Below, piece after piece: positions 1 through 8,236 of a DNA stretch of 41,948 bases. Within the stretch, counting starts at the first letter, position 1. Every line of letters begins with the position of its first letter. Where the stretch lies: assembly GCF_007004135.1 (NCBI RefSeq), contig NZ_VJMG01000025.1, positions 1-41,948 on the forward strand. Direction: 5' to 3'. The notes under the pieces are model-generated. The model ran no database searches and had not been told where the DNA came from. It saw nothing but the letters and a program-made list of their open reading frames with translations. Made by a program: the position numbers and the translations under genes. Source of the DNA: Affinirhizobium straminoryzae (GTDB taxonomy: Bacteria; Pseudomonadota; Alphaproteobacteria; Rhizobiales; Rhizobiaceae).

Positions 1-46
1 AAGTAAAGGCGGATGCTGCCACGCAAGGCAGCATCCGCCTTTACTT
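1..46 (-). terminator. Perfect 20-bp inverted repeat over the gltX stop codon
   Basis: Bases 1-20 are the exact reverse complement of bases 27-46, with a 6-base loop. Read on the minus strand the hairpin includes the TAA stop of gltX (41-43) and ends in a U-rich arm (CCTTTACTT), while the 5' arm is A-rich. This fits a factor-independent terminator, possibly acting in both directions because the repeat is symmetrical. Sequence further downstream lies outside the window. Confidence 0.75.
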
Positions 47-1498
47 CTCTGCACCCACCAGGGATGCCATCACGGTTGCGGCGATCTTCAGGCGCTGGCG
101 CACCACGGAGCGGCCGAGCAGCGCCATCGAGTCAAACAGAGGCAGCGAGCGCTGGCTGCCGGACATGGCGATGAACAGCGGCGGGGTGACGACGCGCAGC
201 TTCTTGCCGAGCTTGTCGGCCACGGCGCGCAGCTCCTGGTCGATGCTTTCCACCGTCCATTCCGGCATTTTTTCGAAATCGGCCTGAACGGTGTTGATGA
301 TCTCCAGCGTCTCGGCGGGGGAAGTCTTGAGGCCGCCGAAGGAGGCGGGCGTCAGGCCGACATCGTTGGCAAGCAGGAAGCCTGCGAGGTTCGGCAGTTC
401 GCCGAGCTTGGAGATGCGGCTCTGGGCAAGCTTCAGCCCTTCCGTCAGGCGCTGGTTTTCAGAGGCCCATTCGAAGGTGCGGGCCAGAAAATCGTCCGGC
501 GAGAGTTTTTCGCGCAGCCAGCGGCCGTTCAGCCAGTCGAGCTTCTGGATGTCGAAGATGGCGCCGGCCTTGGACAGGGCCTCGGGGTCGAACTTTTCCG
601 CCAGTTCGTCCATCGACAGCAATTCCTCGCCTTCGGCGATCTGGATGAAGAACAGGCCGAGGAAGTTCATCAGCGCTTCCGGCAGATAGCCGAGCGCCGA
701 GTAATAGGAGATCGAGGTCGGGTTCTTGCGCTTCGACAGCTTCGACTTGTCGGCATTGCGCATCAGCGACAGGTGCATGAACTTCGGTTCCTGCCAGCCG
801 AAATAGCGGTAAAGCAGGATGTGCTTCGGCACCGAGGCCAGCCATTCCTCGCCGCGCGCCACATGGGTGATCTTCATCAGATGGTCGTCGATGACGTTGG
901 CCATGTGATAGGTCGGCATGCCATCGGCCTTGATCAGCACCTGCATGTCGACGGAGGACCACGGAATCGACACGTCGCCATAGACGCCGTCGTTGAACTC
1001 GCAGGCGCCCTCGGTCGGGATCTTCATGCGGATGACGGAGGTTTCGCCCGCCTCCATCTTTGCCGTCACTTCCTCGGCGGAGTAACGCAGGCACAGCCCG
1101 TCATAGCCGGGGGCCTTGCCGGCCGCGCGCTGCTCCTCGCGCATCTTGTCCAGGCGCTCCGGCGTGCAGAAACAGCGGAAGGCATGGCCCTTGTCCAGCA
1201 GGTCCTGCGCGTAGGGCTGGTACATGTCCTTGCGGTCGGACTGGCGGTAGGGGCCGTAGGGGCCGCCGACATCGGGGCCTTCCTTCCATTCGAGACCGCA
1301 CCAGCGCAGCGCTTCCAGCACCTTGTCCTCGAACTCGCGGGTGGAGCGGGTGGCATCGGTATCCTCGATGCGCAGAATGAACTCGCCGCCGTGTTTCTTC
1401 GCGAAGAGATAGTTGAAAAGCGCGATATAGGCGGTGCCGACATGCGGCTCGCCGGTGGGGGAGGGTGCGATACGGACGCGGACGCCGGAAGTGGTCAT
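41..1498 (-). CDS. gltX: Glutamyl-tRNA synthetase
   Basis: Class I aminoacyl-tRNA synthetase of 485 aa, the usual GluRS length, which charges tRNA-Glu with glutamate in the cytoplasm. The HIGH-type signature is SPTGEPHVG near residues 13-21, the IEDTDATRS segment follows at about 44-52, and the KMSKS-type loop is KLSKR at 253-257, the form usual for GluRS. The start, MTTSGVRVRIAPSP, puts the catalytic core at the N-terminus as expected. The last codons and stop lie inside a perfect hairpin. Rhizobia often carry two gltX genes; I cannot tell from this window which copy this is or whether it also charges tRNA-Gln. Confidence 0.95.
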   Translation of the reverse strand: MTTSGVRVRIAPSPTGEPHVGTAYIALFNYLFAKKHGGEFILRIEDTDATRSTREFEDKVLEALRWCGLEWKEGPDVGGPYGPYRQSDRKDMYQPYAQDLLDKGHAFRCFCTPERLDKMREEQRAAGKAPGYDGLCLRYSAEEVTAKMEAGETSVIRMKIPTEGACEFNDGVYGDVSIPWSSVDMQVLIKADGMPTYHMANVIDDHLMKITHVARGEEWLASVPKHILLYRYFGWQEPKFMHLSLMRNADKSKLSKRKNPTSISYYSALGYLPEALMNFLGLFFIQIAEGEELLSMDELAEKFDPEALSKAGAIFDIQKLDWLNGRWLREKLSPDDFLARTFEWASENQRLTEGLKLAQSRISKLGELPNLAGFLLANDVGLTPASFGGLKTSPAETLEIINTVQADFEKMPEWTVESIDQELRAVADKLGKKLRVVTPPLFIAMSGSQRSLPLFDSMALLGRSVVRQRLKIAATVMASLVGAEK

Positions 1499-1627
1499 GA
1501 GTGCCTGCTCGAACTTGGAAAAACGCGCCGCAAAACGGGCGCAGACTGCCGTGCTTGGATTGCAGGCCTTAGCGCATATTCTGCGGGAAGCGTCAAGATT
1601 TATGCGGCCAAGGCCCCCGCTTGCCGG

Positions 1628-3400
1628 TCAGTTCACGGGCCAGAACACCATCAGCGTCGGCACGCTCACCACCAGGATGAGGATGGAGAGCGGCAGGCCG
1701 AGCCGGGGATAATCGGAGAAGCGATAGCCCCCCGGGCCCATGACCAGCGTGTTGCACTGATGGCCGACGGGCGTCAGGAAATCGGAACCGGCACCGATCG
1801 CCACCGCCATCAGGAACGCTTCCGGTCGGAAGTTGAGGGTGGCGGCAAAGCTCGCAGCGATCGGCCCCATCACCAGCACGGTGGCGGCATTGTTGAGGAA
1901 GGGCGTCACGGCCATCGCCGCCAGCATGATGAGGCCGAGTGCGCCATAGGGCGGCAGGTTGTGGGCGATCTCGCCGAGCCAGTGGGCGATCAACTCGCTG
2001 CCGCCGCTGGTGCGCAGTGAATCCGAAACCGGGATCAGTGCGCCGAGCATGACCAGGATCGGTCCGTCGACGGCCTTGTAGAGATCGTTGAGCGGCACGG
2101 CGCCGAAGATCGCCATGCCGAGGGCTGCCGCGAAGAAGGCAACGGCCACCGGCGCATAGCCGAGCGCCGTCGCCAGCATCGCCAGTGCCAGGATGCCGAT
2201 CGGGATCAGCGCCTGCCGTTGTGTGCCGAGCAGCACTTCCTGCTGGGCAAGAGGCAGGAGCGCCAGATCCTGCAGCACGATCGGCAGCGTCTTGCGCCCG
2301 CCCTGCAGCACGATCACGTCGCCCTCCTGCAGCACGAGGTCGCGCAACCGTTCCCGCAGGCGCTCGCCGCGGCGGCTGACCGCCAGGAGGTTGACGCCGC
2401 GGGTATAGGAGAGCGCCAGTTCGCCGGCTGAGAGCCCTGCGAGCACCGAATGCCGGGAAATGACCGCTTCGATGGAAATCAGGTCCTGCTGGGCGCGGCT
2501 GCCATCCTTCAGCGCCTTGCCGGACAGTTTCAGCTTGCCGCCGGAAATCACCCGGTCAAGAACTGCGGAGCGGCCCTCCAGCACGACGGAATCATCCTCG
2601 CGCAGGATAAGATCAGGGAAGGGCGACATCCGTGTCGGCCCGCGCAGCACGGCGGTTGCGACCACCTCGCCATCACCGAGCTTCAGCAGTTCGCCGAGCG
2701 GCTTGCCCATCACCGCGGACTGGCCGGTGACGGTGGCTTCCGAGGCGTAGTTGGAGATTTCCACGGCCTCCTCGATGCTGCCCGTCTGCTTGCGCCGTTC
2801 GGGCACCAGCCAGTAGAAGAACAGCAGGAAGGTGAGGCCCACCAGTGCCAGCACGCCGCCGACGGGGGTGAAATCGAACATGGAAAACGGCGTACCGGTC
2901 ATCTCTGCCCTGAGCCTTGAGACGACGATGTTCGGCGAGGTGCCGATCTGCGTCATCAGTCCGCCGAGAAGGGCGGAAAAGGCCATGGGCATCAGGTAGC
3001 GCGAGGGCGAGACCCCGGCGCGTCGCGCGAACTGGAAGGCGACCGGCATCATGATCGCCAGCGCCCCGATATTCTTGATGAAGGCCGAGAGAAGCGCCAC
3101 CGAGATCATCAGCAGCGCAAGCTGCGCCCGCATGGAGGTGAGATGCGGGAACATCCGTTTGATCACGGTATCGACGATGCCGGAGCGGGCGACGCCGGCA
3201 CTCACCACCAGTGCGCTGCCGACGATGATGACGATGTCGTCGGAAAATCCGGAAAAGGCATGGTCCACGGGAACCACGCCGAGCGCCACGGCCACGACCA
3301 GCGCACAGCAGGCAACGACATCATAGCGGAAGCGATCCCATATGAAGACGGCCATCATGCCGGCGATCACGCAGAAGGCGAGGATTTGCTGGGTGGTCAT
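1628..3400 (-). CDS. SLC13/DASS-family anion permease with TrkA-C domains
   Basis: About 590 aa. An N-terminal block of hydrophobic helices is followed by a soluble middle part (roughly residues 200-380) with two repeats resembling TrkA-C/RCK_C domains, then a second membrane block that contains PFLNNAATVLVMGP, the asparagine-containing re-entrant motif of the divalent-anion/sodium symporter family. Members move sulfate, dicarboxylates or similar anions across the inner membrane; the substrate is not readable here. I prefer the ATG at 3400 (protein MTTQQILAF) because a GGAG sits 7-10 bases upstream on the minus strand. An in-frame GTG at 3436 would add 12 residues but lacks a good ribosome site. 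Confidence 0.88.
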   Translation of the reverse strand: MTTQQILAFCVIAGMMAVFIWDRFRYDVVACCALVVAVALGVVPVDHAFSGFSDDIVIIVGSALVVSAGVARSGIVDTVIKRMFPHLTSMRAQLALLMISVALLSAFIKNIGALAIMMPVAFQFARRAGVSPSRYLMPMAFSALLGGLMTQIGTSPNIVVSRLRAEMTGTPFSMFDFTPVGGVLALVGLTFLLFFYWLVPERRKQTGSIEEAVEISNYASEATVTGQSAVMGKPLGELLKLGDGEVVATAVLRGPTRMSPFPDLILREDDSVVLEGRSAVLDRVISGGKLKLSGKALKDGSRAQQDLISIEAVISRHSVLAGLSAGELALSYTRGVNLLAVSRRGERLRERLRDLVLQEGDVIVLQGGRKTLPIVLQDLALLPLAQQEVLLGTQRQALIPIGILALAMLATALGYAPVAVAFFAAALGMAIFGAVPLNDLYKAVDGPILVMLGALIPVSDSLRTSGGSELIAHWLGEIAHNLPPYGALGLIMLAAMAVTPFLNNAATVLVMGPIAASFAATLNFRPEAFLMAVAIGAGSDFLTPVGHQCNTLVMGPGGYRFSDYPRLGLPLSILILVVSVPTLMVFWPVN

Positions 3401-3417
3401 GAGGCTCCGGCAGGGAA

Positions 3418-3438
3418 GGGTGGCCGGCGTGGCCACCC
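3418..3438. repeat. 8-bp stem hairpin between TerC and SLC13 genes
   Basis: GGGTGGCC at 3418-3425 pairs perfectly with GGCCACCC at 3431-3438 around a 5-base loop. It lies just before the SLC13 start and downstream of the TerC gene. No T-run follows on either strand, so it is more likely a transcript-stabilising or attenuating hairpin than a classical terminator. Confidence 0.45.
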
Positions 3439-3515
3439 GAGTACGGATGTTGCGATGCTCCTAATGATCATCGGATCCACCAGGTTCCAGTGGCTGCCGA
3501 CAAAGGGGCTCGCGC

Positions 3516-4283
3516 TCAGTGCAGTGTCCTGTCCGTCTGGCCCGCCTGCCGTTTGCGCTGGCGGGCATTGCGCGCCAGCATGTTGAGCAGTTCCACCAGC
3601 GCCGAAAAGGCCATGGCGGCATAGACGTAACCCTTGGGCACATGGAAACCCATGCCTTCGGCAATCAGCGTGGTGCCGATCATCAGCAGGAAGGCCAGCG
3701 CCAGCATGACGATGGTCGGGTTCTTCTCGATGAAGTTGGCAAGCGGATTGGCGGCCACCAGCATCACGGTCACGGCAGCCAGAACGGCGATCACCATGAT
3801 CGGCAGATGCGGGGTCATGCCAACCGCGGTGATGATGCTGTCGACGGAGAAGACGAGATCGAGCAGCAGGATCTGGCCGATCGCCGCGGCAAAGGTGGTG
3901 GTGGCGGCATGGCCCACCATGTCTTCCTTGTGGTCTTCCGGGTCGACGGTGTGATGAATTTCCTTGGTCGCCTTCCAGACGAGGAAGAGGCCACCGGCGA
4001 TCAGGATCAGGTCCTTCCAGGAGAAGCCGTGACCAAAGGCCTCGAAGACCGGTTCCGTCAGTTGCACGATCCAGGCCACGGTGCCGAGCAGGCCGAGGCG
4101 CATGACCAGCGCCAGGCCGATGCCGATTTTGCGGGCCTTTTCGCGGTTTTCAGGCGGAAGCTTGTTGGTGAGGATGGAAATGAAGATCAGGTTGTCGATG
4201 CCGAGCACGACTTCCATGACGACGAGCGTGACGAGTGCCACCCAGGCCGCCGGGTCCTGCACGAGCTGAAGGATATCCTGCAT
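3516..4283 (-). CDS. TerC-family integral membrane protein
   Basis: 255 aa, almost entirely membrane helices. The family hallmarks are present: [20 protein letters not shown] near residues 24-43 and a second acidic intramembrane motif, [17 protein letters not shown], near 136-152. These paired Asp-containing helices are typical of TerC/YkoY/Alx proteins, several of which export manganese; tellurite resistance is only the historical name. The C-terminus is a basic cytoplasmic tail. The gene lies upstream of the SLC13 gene on the same strand, about 115 bp apart, so the two may be co-transcribed. I looked upstream for a yybP-ykoY manganese riboswitch and saw no convincing match. Confidence 0.87.
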   Translation of the reverse strand: MQDILQLVQDPAAWVALVTLVVMEVVLGIDNLIFISILTNKLPPENREKARKIGIGLALVMRLGLLGTVAWIVQLTEPVFEAFGHGFSWKDLILIAGGLFLVWKATKEIHHTVDPEDHKEDMVGHAATTTFAAAIGQILLLDLVFSVDSIITAVGMTPHLPIMVIAVLAAVTVMLVAANPLANFIEKNPTIVMLALAFLLMIGTTLIAEGMGFHVPKGYVYAAMAFSALVELLNMLARNARQRKRQAGQTDRTLH

Positions 4284-4325
4284 GTTGTCTTGGTCCCCAC
4301 ACGCCGGACGATTTCCGGCATCCGA

Positions 4326-4353
4326 AAACTAGAACATTGGTCGCAGGAATCAA
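4326..4353 (-). promoter_or_regulatory. Candidate promoter for the TerC gene
   Basis: Read on the minus strand, TTGATT (4348-4353) and TAGTTT (4326-4331) are separated by 16 bases, 43 bases before the TerC start. This resembles a housekeeping-sigma promoter with weak boxes. It is a pattern match only. Confidence 0.3.
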
Positions 4354-4427
4354 GCTTGCCCCGTCAAACCCGCAGGCCGCGCCGGGGCCTGGCCGTCCCC
4401 TGCCAGCGAGGTCGGCCGGCTTCCGCT

Positions 4428-5096
4428 TCACGCGCCGTGATTGCCGTATCCCGCTATGAAAATGCGTACGGCGCTTGCGATCTGCTTCTCGATCTCGTCA
4501 ATCGGCGGCGGTCCTTCCATGTGGCCGAACAGGCGCATCTTCAGGAAGGTGCCGGTGGAAAGCTCGATGAAGTGGCGGGCGGCAAGGCTGACATCGTCCA
4601 CCACAAGTGCGCCCTTGGCCACCTGGCGGATCAGGAACCGCTCCAGGAAGAAGCGGATGTTCATCGAATCGTCCTGGAAGAAACGCTGGGAGAGCATGCG
4701 CATGCGCGGCGCCACGCTGATCATCGTGCGCATTGCCGAAATCGTGCTTTCGCTGGTGATCTTCACGGCAAAAGCCACACCGAAGCGATAGAGGCCTTCC
4801 TCCACCGCCTCGCTGCCATCCAGGATGTCGCGCATGGATTCGGCAAGGCGCGTCCGCTCCTGCTCCATGATGGCGGCGAACAGGTCGTCCTTGCTGTCGA
4901 AATAGACGTAGATGGTGCCCTTGGAGACGCCCGCCTCGCGCGTGATGTCGTTCATGCTGGCAGCGTCAAAGCCCAGACGCATGAAGACCGCCTTGGCGCC
5001 TTCAAGGATCTGCTCCCGCTTGGCCGGGTCGGCGCCGGCGGCAAAACGCCCGGGCGTACAGCCTGCCTCGGCAGGGGGGCAATTCTTCTCCTGCAT
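4428..5096 (-). CDS. TetR/AcrR-family repressor of the adjacent EmrAB-type pump
   Basis: 222 aa. The helix-turn-helix is at about residues 47-70 (ITREAGVSKGTIYVYFDSKD), the classic TetR-type DNA-binding signature; the rest is the helical ligand-binding and dimerisation domain. The gene is divergent from an HlyD/EmrB efflux pair, and the 140-bp gap holds two copies of GAACCG-N2-CGGTTC, the obvious candidate operators. By analogy with other TetR-pump pairs it probably represses both itself and the pump until a toxic ligand binds. The ATG at 5096 has no strong Shine-Dalgarno; the residues before about 25 are not conserved-looking, so the start could be somewhat further in. Confidence 0.88.
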   Translation of the reverse strand: MQEKNCPPAEAGCTPGRFAAGADPAKREQILEGAKAVFMRLGFDAASMNDITREAGVSKGTIYVYFDSKDDLFAAIMEQERTRLAESMRDILDGSEAVEEGLYRFGVAFAVKITSESTISAMRTMISVAPRMRMLSQRFFQDDSMNIRFFLERFLIRQVAKGALVVDDVSLAARHFIELSTGTFLKMRLFGHMEGPPPIDEIEKQIASAVRIFIAGYGNHGA

Positions 5097-5122
5097 TCGT
5101 GAACCTGTTTGTTAATCTTTTC

Positions 5123-5136
5123 GAACCGGTCGGTTC
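5123..5136. promoter_or_regulatory. TetR operator 1
   Basis: GAACCGGTCGGTTC is an inverted repeat with 6-base arms around a 2-base centre. It has the same arms as a second site whose centre is exactly 63 bp away (about six helical turns). It lies 27 bp before the tetR start, so bound repressor would block tetR transcription. Confidence 0.75.
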
Positions 5137-5145
5137 GATCACCTC

Positions 5146-5174
5146 TTGATATGTGGGAAGGATGGGATTATGTC
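5146..5174 (+). promoter_or_regulatory. Candidate promoter for emrAB
   Basis: TTGATA (5146-5151) and TATGTC (5169-5174) are 17 bases apart and lie between the two operators. Predicted transcription would start near 5181, placing operator 2 right at the start site. The -10 box is weak. Confidence 0.45.
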
Positions 5175-5185
5175 AATCGTCAACT

Positions 5186-5199
5186 GAACCGATCGGTTC
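5186..5199. promoter_or_regulatory. TetR operator 2
   Basis: GAACCGATCGGTTC is a perfect 14-bp palindrome sharing both arms with operator 1. It sits just downstream of the candidate emrA promoter and upstream of the emrA start, the expected place for repression. Confidence 0.78.
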
Positions 5200-5236
5200 G
5201 ATCGGACCTGCTTTCCTTACCAGACCGGTGATTGCC

Positions 5237-6454
5237 ATGACATCTCCTTCAAACACAGGCTCCCTGCGCCTCGTTCAGGCCGAAGATGCATCTTCGGACC
5301 AGGCAGCGAATGCGGAGCGGGTGGAAGCCCGCACCGAGACGCCAGTGGCGGAGAAGCCGTCGTCTCCGCAGGCGGCCGGCATCGATGCCAAGGGCGGTGG
5401 CTCGCAGCCGACGAAGAAAAAGCGCAACCCGGTGCTGCCGGTCATCCTGATCGGTGTGATCGCGGCCGGCGGCTGGTATGGCTACAACTGGTGGACGGAC
5501 GGTCGCTTTCTCGTGTCGACGGACGATGCCTATGTGACCGGCGACATTTCCGTCATCTCGCCGAAGGTTTCCGGCTATGTGGAAAAGGTGAATGTCGTCG
5601 AGAACCAGGCGGTCAAGGCCGGCGATCCGCTGGTGACGCTCGACCAGGGCGATTACCAGATCGCGCTCGATCAGGCGAAGGCCAATCTGGAAAGCGCCCG
5701 GCTTGCGGTCACCCGTATCGGTACGCAGATCGCTGGCGGCGAGGCGAGCCTTGCCCAGTCGCAGGCCCAGCTTGGCGCGCTGCAGGCCACGGTTCGGGGG
5801 GCGGAGATCACCCAGCGTCGCCAGACTGAGCTGGCTGCCAAGAATGTCGGCACGACCGCCGAACTCGACAATGCCCAGATCGCGCTCGAACAGGCGCAGG
5901 CCAACCTGAAAGCAGGCCAGGCGGCGGTTGTCTCGGCCCAGGCCAACATCGATCTCCTCAAGGCCCAGCGCAACGAGGCGATCAACACGGTGCGGCTGCA
6001 GGAACTCGCCGTCCAGCAGGCCCAGCGCGATCTGGACTTCACGATCCTGAAGGCGCCCTATGACGGCACCATCGGCAACCTCTCGGTTCACACCGGTGAT
6101 CTGGTCTCGAACGGCAAGCGGCTGGCCTCTCTCGTGCCTGTCAGCCAGCTGTACATCGAGGCGAATTTCAAGGAAACGCAGATCGGCCATATCGCGCCGG
6201 GTTCCAAGGTGCGCATCCATGTGGATGCCTTCGACGACCAGACCGTGATCGGCACGGTCCAGTCGATTGCCCCGGCGTCCGGTGCCGTCTTCTCGCTGCT
6301 GCCGCCGGAAAATGCCACAGGCAACTTCACCAAGGTTGTGCAGCGCGTGCCGGTTCGCATCGCGATCCCGAAGGAAGAACTGGAAAAGGGCCATCTGCGT
6401 GCCGGTCTCAGCGTGGTGGCCGACGTCGACACCCGCACGGCGCCGAGCAACTAA
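5237..6454 (+). CDS. EmrA/HlyD-type periplasmic adaptor of a multidrug efflux pump
   Basis: About 405 aa. A cytoplasmic N-terminus with basic residues (KKKR) leads into one membrane helix (VLPVILIGVIAAGGWYGY), then TDDAYVTGDISVISPKVSG, the biotinyl-lipoyl-like strand typical of EmrA. A long alanine/glutamine-rich coiled coil follows (about residues 120-240), then the second lipoyl half and a beta-barrel domain. It would link the inner-membrane transporter EmrB to the outer membrane. The ATG at 5237 is preferred because an upstream in-frame GTG at 5153 would put operator 2 and the promoter inside the gene. The ribosome site is weak. No outer-membrane TolC-like gene is in the window. Confidence 0.9.
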   Translation: MTSPSNTGSLRLVQAEDASSDQAANAERVEARTETPVAEKPSSPQAAGIDAKGGGSQPTKKKRNPVLPVILIGVIAAGGWYGYNWWTDGRFLVSTDDAYVTGDISVISPKVSGYVEKVNVVENQAVKAGDPLVTLDQGDYQIALDQAKANLESARLAVTRIGTQIAGGEASLAQSQAQLGALQATVRGAEITQRRQTELAAKNVGTTAELDNAQIALEQAQANLKAGQAAVVSAQANIDLLKAQRNEAINTVRLQELAVQQAQRDLDFTILKAPYDGTIGNLSVHTGDLVSNGKRLASLVPVSQLYIEANFKETQIGHIAPGSKVRIHVDAFDDQTVIGTVQSIAPASGAVFSLLPPENATGNFTKVVQRVPVRIAIPKEELEKGHLRAGLSVVADVDTRTAPSN

Positions 6455-6514
6455 GGTCCGCGACGGCTGCCGCCCGCGACGGGCGGCGCCCCAGCCTCGC
6501 GAAGGAGAAAGACC

Positions 6515-8092
6515 ATGGCTGCCACGACTGCTTCGGCGGGCGCCATACCCGCAGATCCCCCGATGGACAAGCGCAAGCTGATCGCCTTCTTTGCGATGGT
6601 GCTCGGCATGTTCATGTCCATCCTCGATATCCAGATCGTCTCGGCTTCGCTGTCGGAAATCCAGGCCGGTCTTTCTGCCGGTTCCGATGAGGTGGCCTGG
6701 GTGCAGACCTCCTACCTGATCGCGGAGGTCATCATGATCCCGCTGTCGGGCACCCTGGCCCGCATCCTGTCGACGCGTGTGCTGTTCACCATCTGTGCGG
6801 CGGGTTTCACCCTGTCGTCGGCGCTCTGCGCGACCGCGACGAACATCGAGCAGATGATCATCTACCGCGCGCTGCAGGGTTTTATCGGCGGCGGCATGAT
6901 CCCCTCGGTGTTTGCCGCGGCCTTCACGATTTTCCCGCCGTCCAAGCGATCGGTCGTCTCGCCGATCATCGGCCTGATCGCGACGCTGGCGCCAACCATC
7001 GGCCCGACGGTCGGCGGCTATCTCAGCAATGCCTTCTCCTGGCACTGGCTGTTCCTGGTCAACATCGGGCCCGGCATTTTCGTGACCCTGATGGTCTGGA
7101 CCTTCGTCGATTTCGACAAGCCGCAGCATGCACTGATGAAGCGTTTCGACTGGGCGGGACTTGCCTCCATGGCTGTTTTCCTCGGTTCTCTCGAATACGT
7201 GCTGGAAGAGGGCAACAGCAAGGACTGGTTCAGCGACGAGCGCATCGTCATCGGTGCCGTCGCCATGACGATCGGTGCCCTGGTGTTTTTCTGGCGCGCC
7301 TTCCGGGTCGATTTCCCCGTGGTCGATCTCAAGGCCTTCACCAATCGCAATTTCGCCTTCGGCTCGCTGTTCTCCTTCATCATGGGCGTCGGCCTCTACG
7401 GCCTCACCTATATCTATCCGCTCTATCTGGCCCGCATTCGCGGCTATGATGCGCTGATGATCGGCGAGACGATGTTCGTGTCCGGTCTGGCGATGTTCTT
7501 CACAGCGCCTGTGGCGGGCTTCCTGTCGAACAAGCTCGATCCCCGTGTGATGATGGCCATCGGTTTCTTCGGCTTCGCACTCGGCACCTATCTGGTGACG
7601 GGCATGACCGCGGACTGGGATTTCTACGAACTCTTCGTGCCGCAGATCCTGCGTGGCTGCTCGCTGATGCTGTGCATGGTGCCGATCAATAATGTGGCGC
7701 TCGGCACCCTGCCGCCGCAGCGAATCCAGAACGCGTCCGGCCTTTACAACCTGACCCGTAACCTCGGCGGCGCCGTTGGCCTTGCAATCATCAACACCAT
7801 GCTGACGCAGCGTGCCGACGAGCATTATGCGCGGCTGTCGGAACATGTGAACTACGGCAATCCGGCAGCGCTCGACTGGCTGAACAACGTCGCGGCGAAC
7901 TACAATTCCTATGGTATCGACGGGACAAGTGCCGCGCTGAGCAAGCTCTCCGGCATGGTCAACCAGCAGGCGACGATCATGTCCTTCATCGATGTCTTCA
8001 TGGCGCTGACCGTGCTGTTCTCCTCGCTGATTCTGCTCGTCATGCTGATTTCCAAGCCACGCGCCGCAGCTCCGGCCGGAGGTGGCCACTAA
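6515..8092 (+). CDS. EmrB/QacA-type (DHA2) major facilitator drug exporter
   Basis: 525 aa with about 14 hydrophobic helices, the size of the DHA2 drug:proton antiporters. The first helix has LGMFMSILDIQIVSASL, matching the motif-D region of EmrB (substrate expulsion driven by proton import), and a late helix carries LYNLTRNLGGAVGLAIINT, also typical of EmrB. GAAGGAG at 6501-6507 gives a clear ribosome site 7 bases before the ATG. It follows the adaptor gene by 60 bp in one operon and is closed by a terminator. Substrates cannot be deduced. Confidence 0.92.
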   Translation: MAATTASAGAIPADPPMDKRKLIAFFAMVLGMFMSILDIQIVSASLSEIQAGLSAGSDEVAWVQTSYLIAEVIMIPLSGTLARILSTRVLFTICAAGFTLSSALCATATNIEQMIIYRALQGFIGGGMIPSVFAAAFTIFPPSKRSVVSPIIGLIATLAPTIGPTVGGYLSNAFSWHWLFLVNIGPGIFVTLMVWTFVDFDKPQHALMKRFDWAGLASMAVFLGSLEYVLEEGNSKDWFSDERIVIGAVAMTIGALVFFWRAFRVDFPVVDLKAFTNRNFAFGSLFSFIMGVGLYGLTYIYPLYLARIRGYDALMIGETMFVSGLAMFFTAPVAGFLSNKLDPRVMMAIGFFGFALGTYLVTGMTADWDFYELFVPQILRGCSLMLCMVPINNVALGTLPPQRIQNASGLYNLTRNLGGAVGLAIINTMLTQRADEHYARLSEHVNYGNPAALDWLNNVAANYNSYGIDGTSAALSKLSGMVNQQATIMSFIDVFMALTVLFSSLILLVMLISKPRAAAPAGGGH

Positions 8093-8135
8093 CCCCTTCT
8101 CGCATCCCCCGCCAATCCACCGCCGAGAAGGGTTT

Positions 8136-8169
8136 GGGCCGTCGCGCAAGCGGCGGCCCATTTTTATTT
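8136..8169 (+). terminator. Rho-independent terminator of the emrAB operon
   Basis: GGGCCGTCGC (8136-8145) pairs with GCGGCGGCCC (8150-8159) with one G-U, a short loop, and then ATTTTTATTT. A second, weaker inverted repeat (CCTTCTCG / CGAGAAGG) sits immediately before it, at about 8096-8131. Confidence 0.85.
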
Positions 8170-8187
8170 CCGGCGTGTCGCGAATTT

Positions 8188-8205
8188 CTGATTTACGTAC
8201 CTCAG
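8188..8205. promoter_or_regulatory. Candidate operator upstream of the xyl LacI gene
   Basis: The 18-base stretch has CTGA and TCAG ends and a central TACGTA, matching its own reverse complement at 14 of 18 positions. The repeat extends outward with a one-base slip (GCGAATTT / AACTCGC). It lies 31 bp before the LacI gene start, so it may be an autoregulatory site. No second copy was noticed before xylB or xylA. Confidence 0.4.
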
Positions 8206-8236
8206 AACTCGCGCTATGTCTCCCGGCGGAGGAGAC

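Noticed and set aside
4284..4427. Possible manganese (yybP-ykoY) riboswitch before the TerC gene
   Set aside because: I looked for the conserved loop sequences of that riboswitch in this 144-bp gap and did not see them.
3519..5102. A 527-codon plus-strand frame opposite the TerC and TetR genes
   Set aside because: It is the antisense shadow of two genes with recognisable families and operators.
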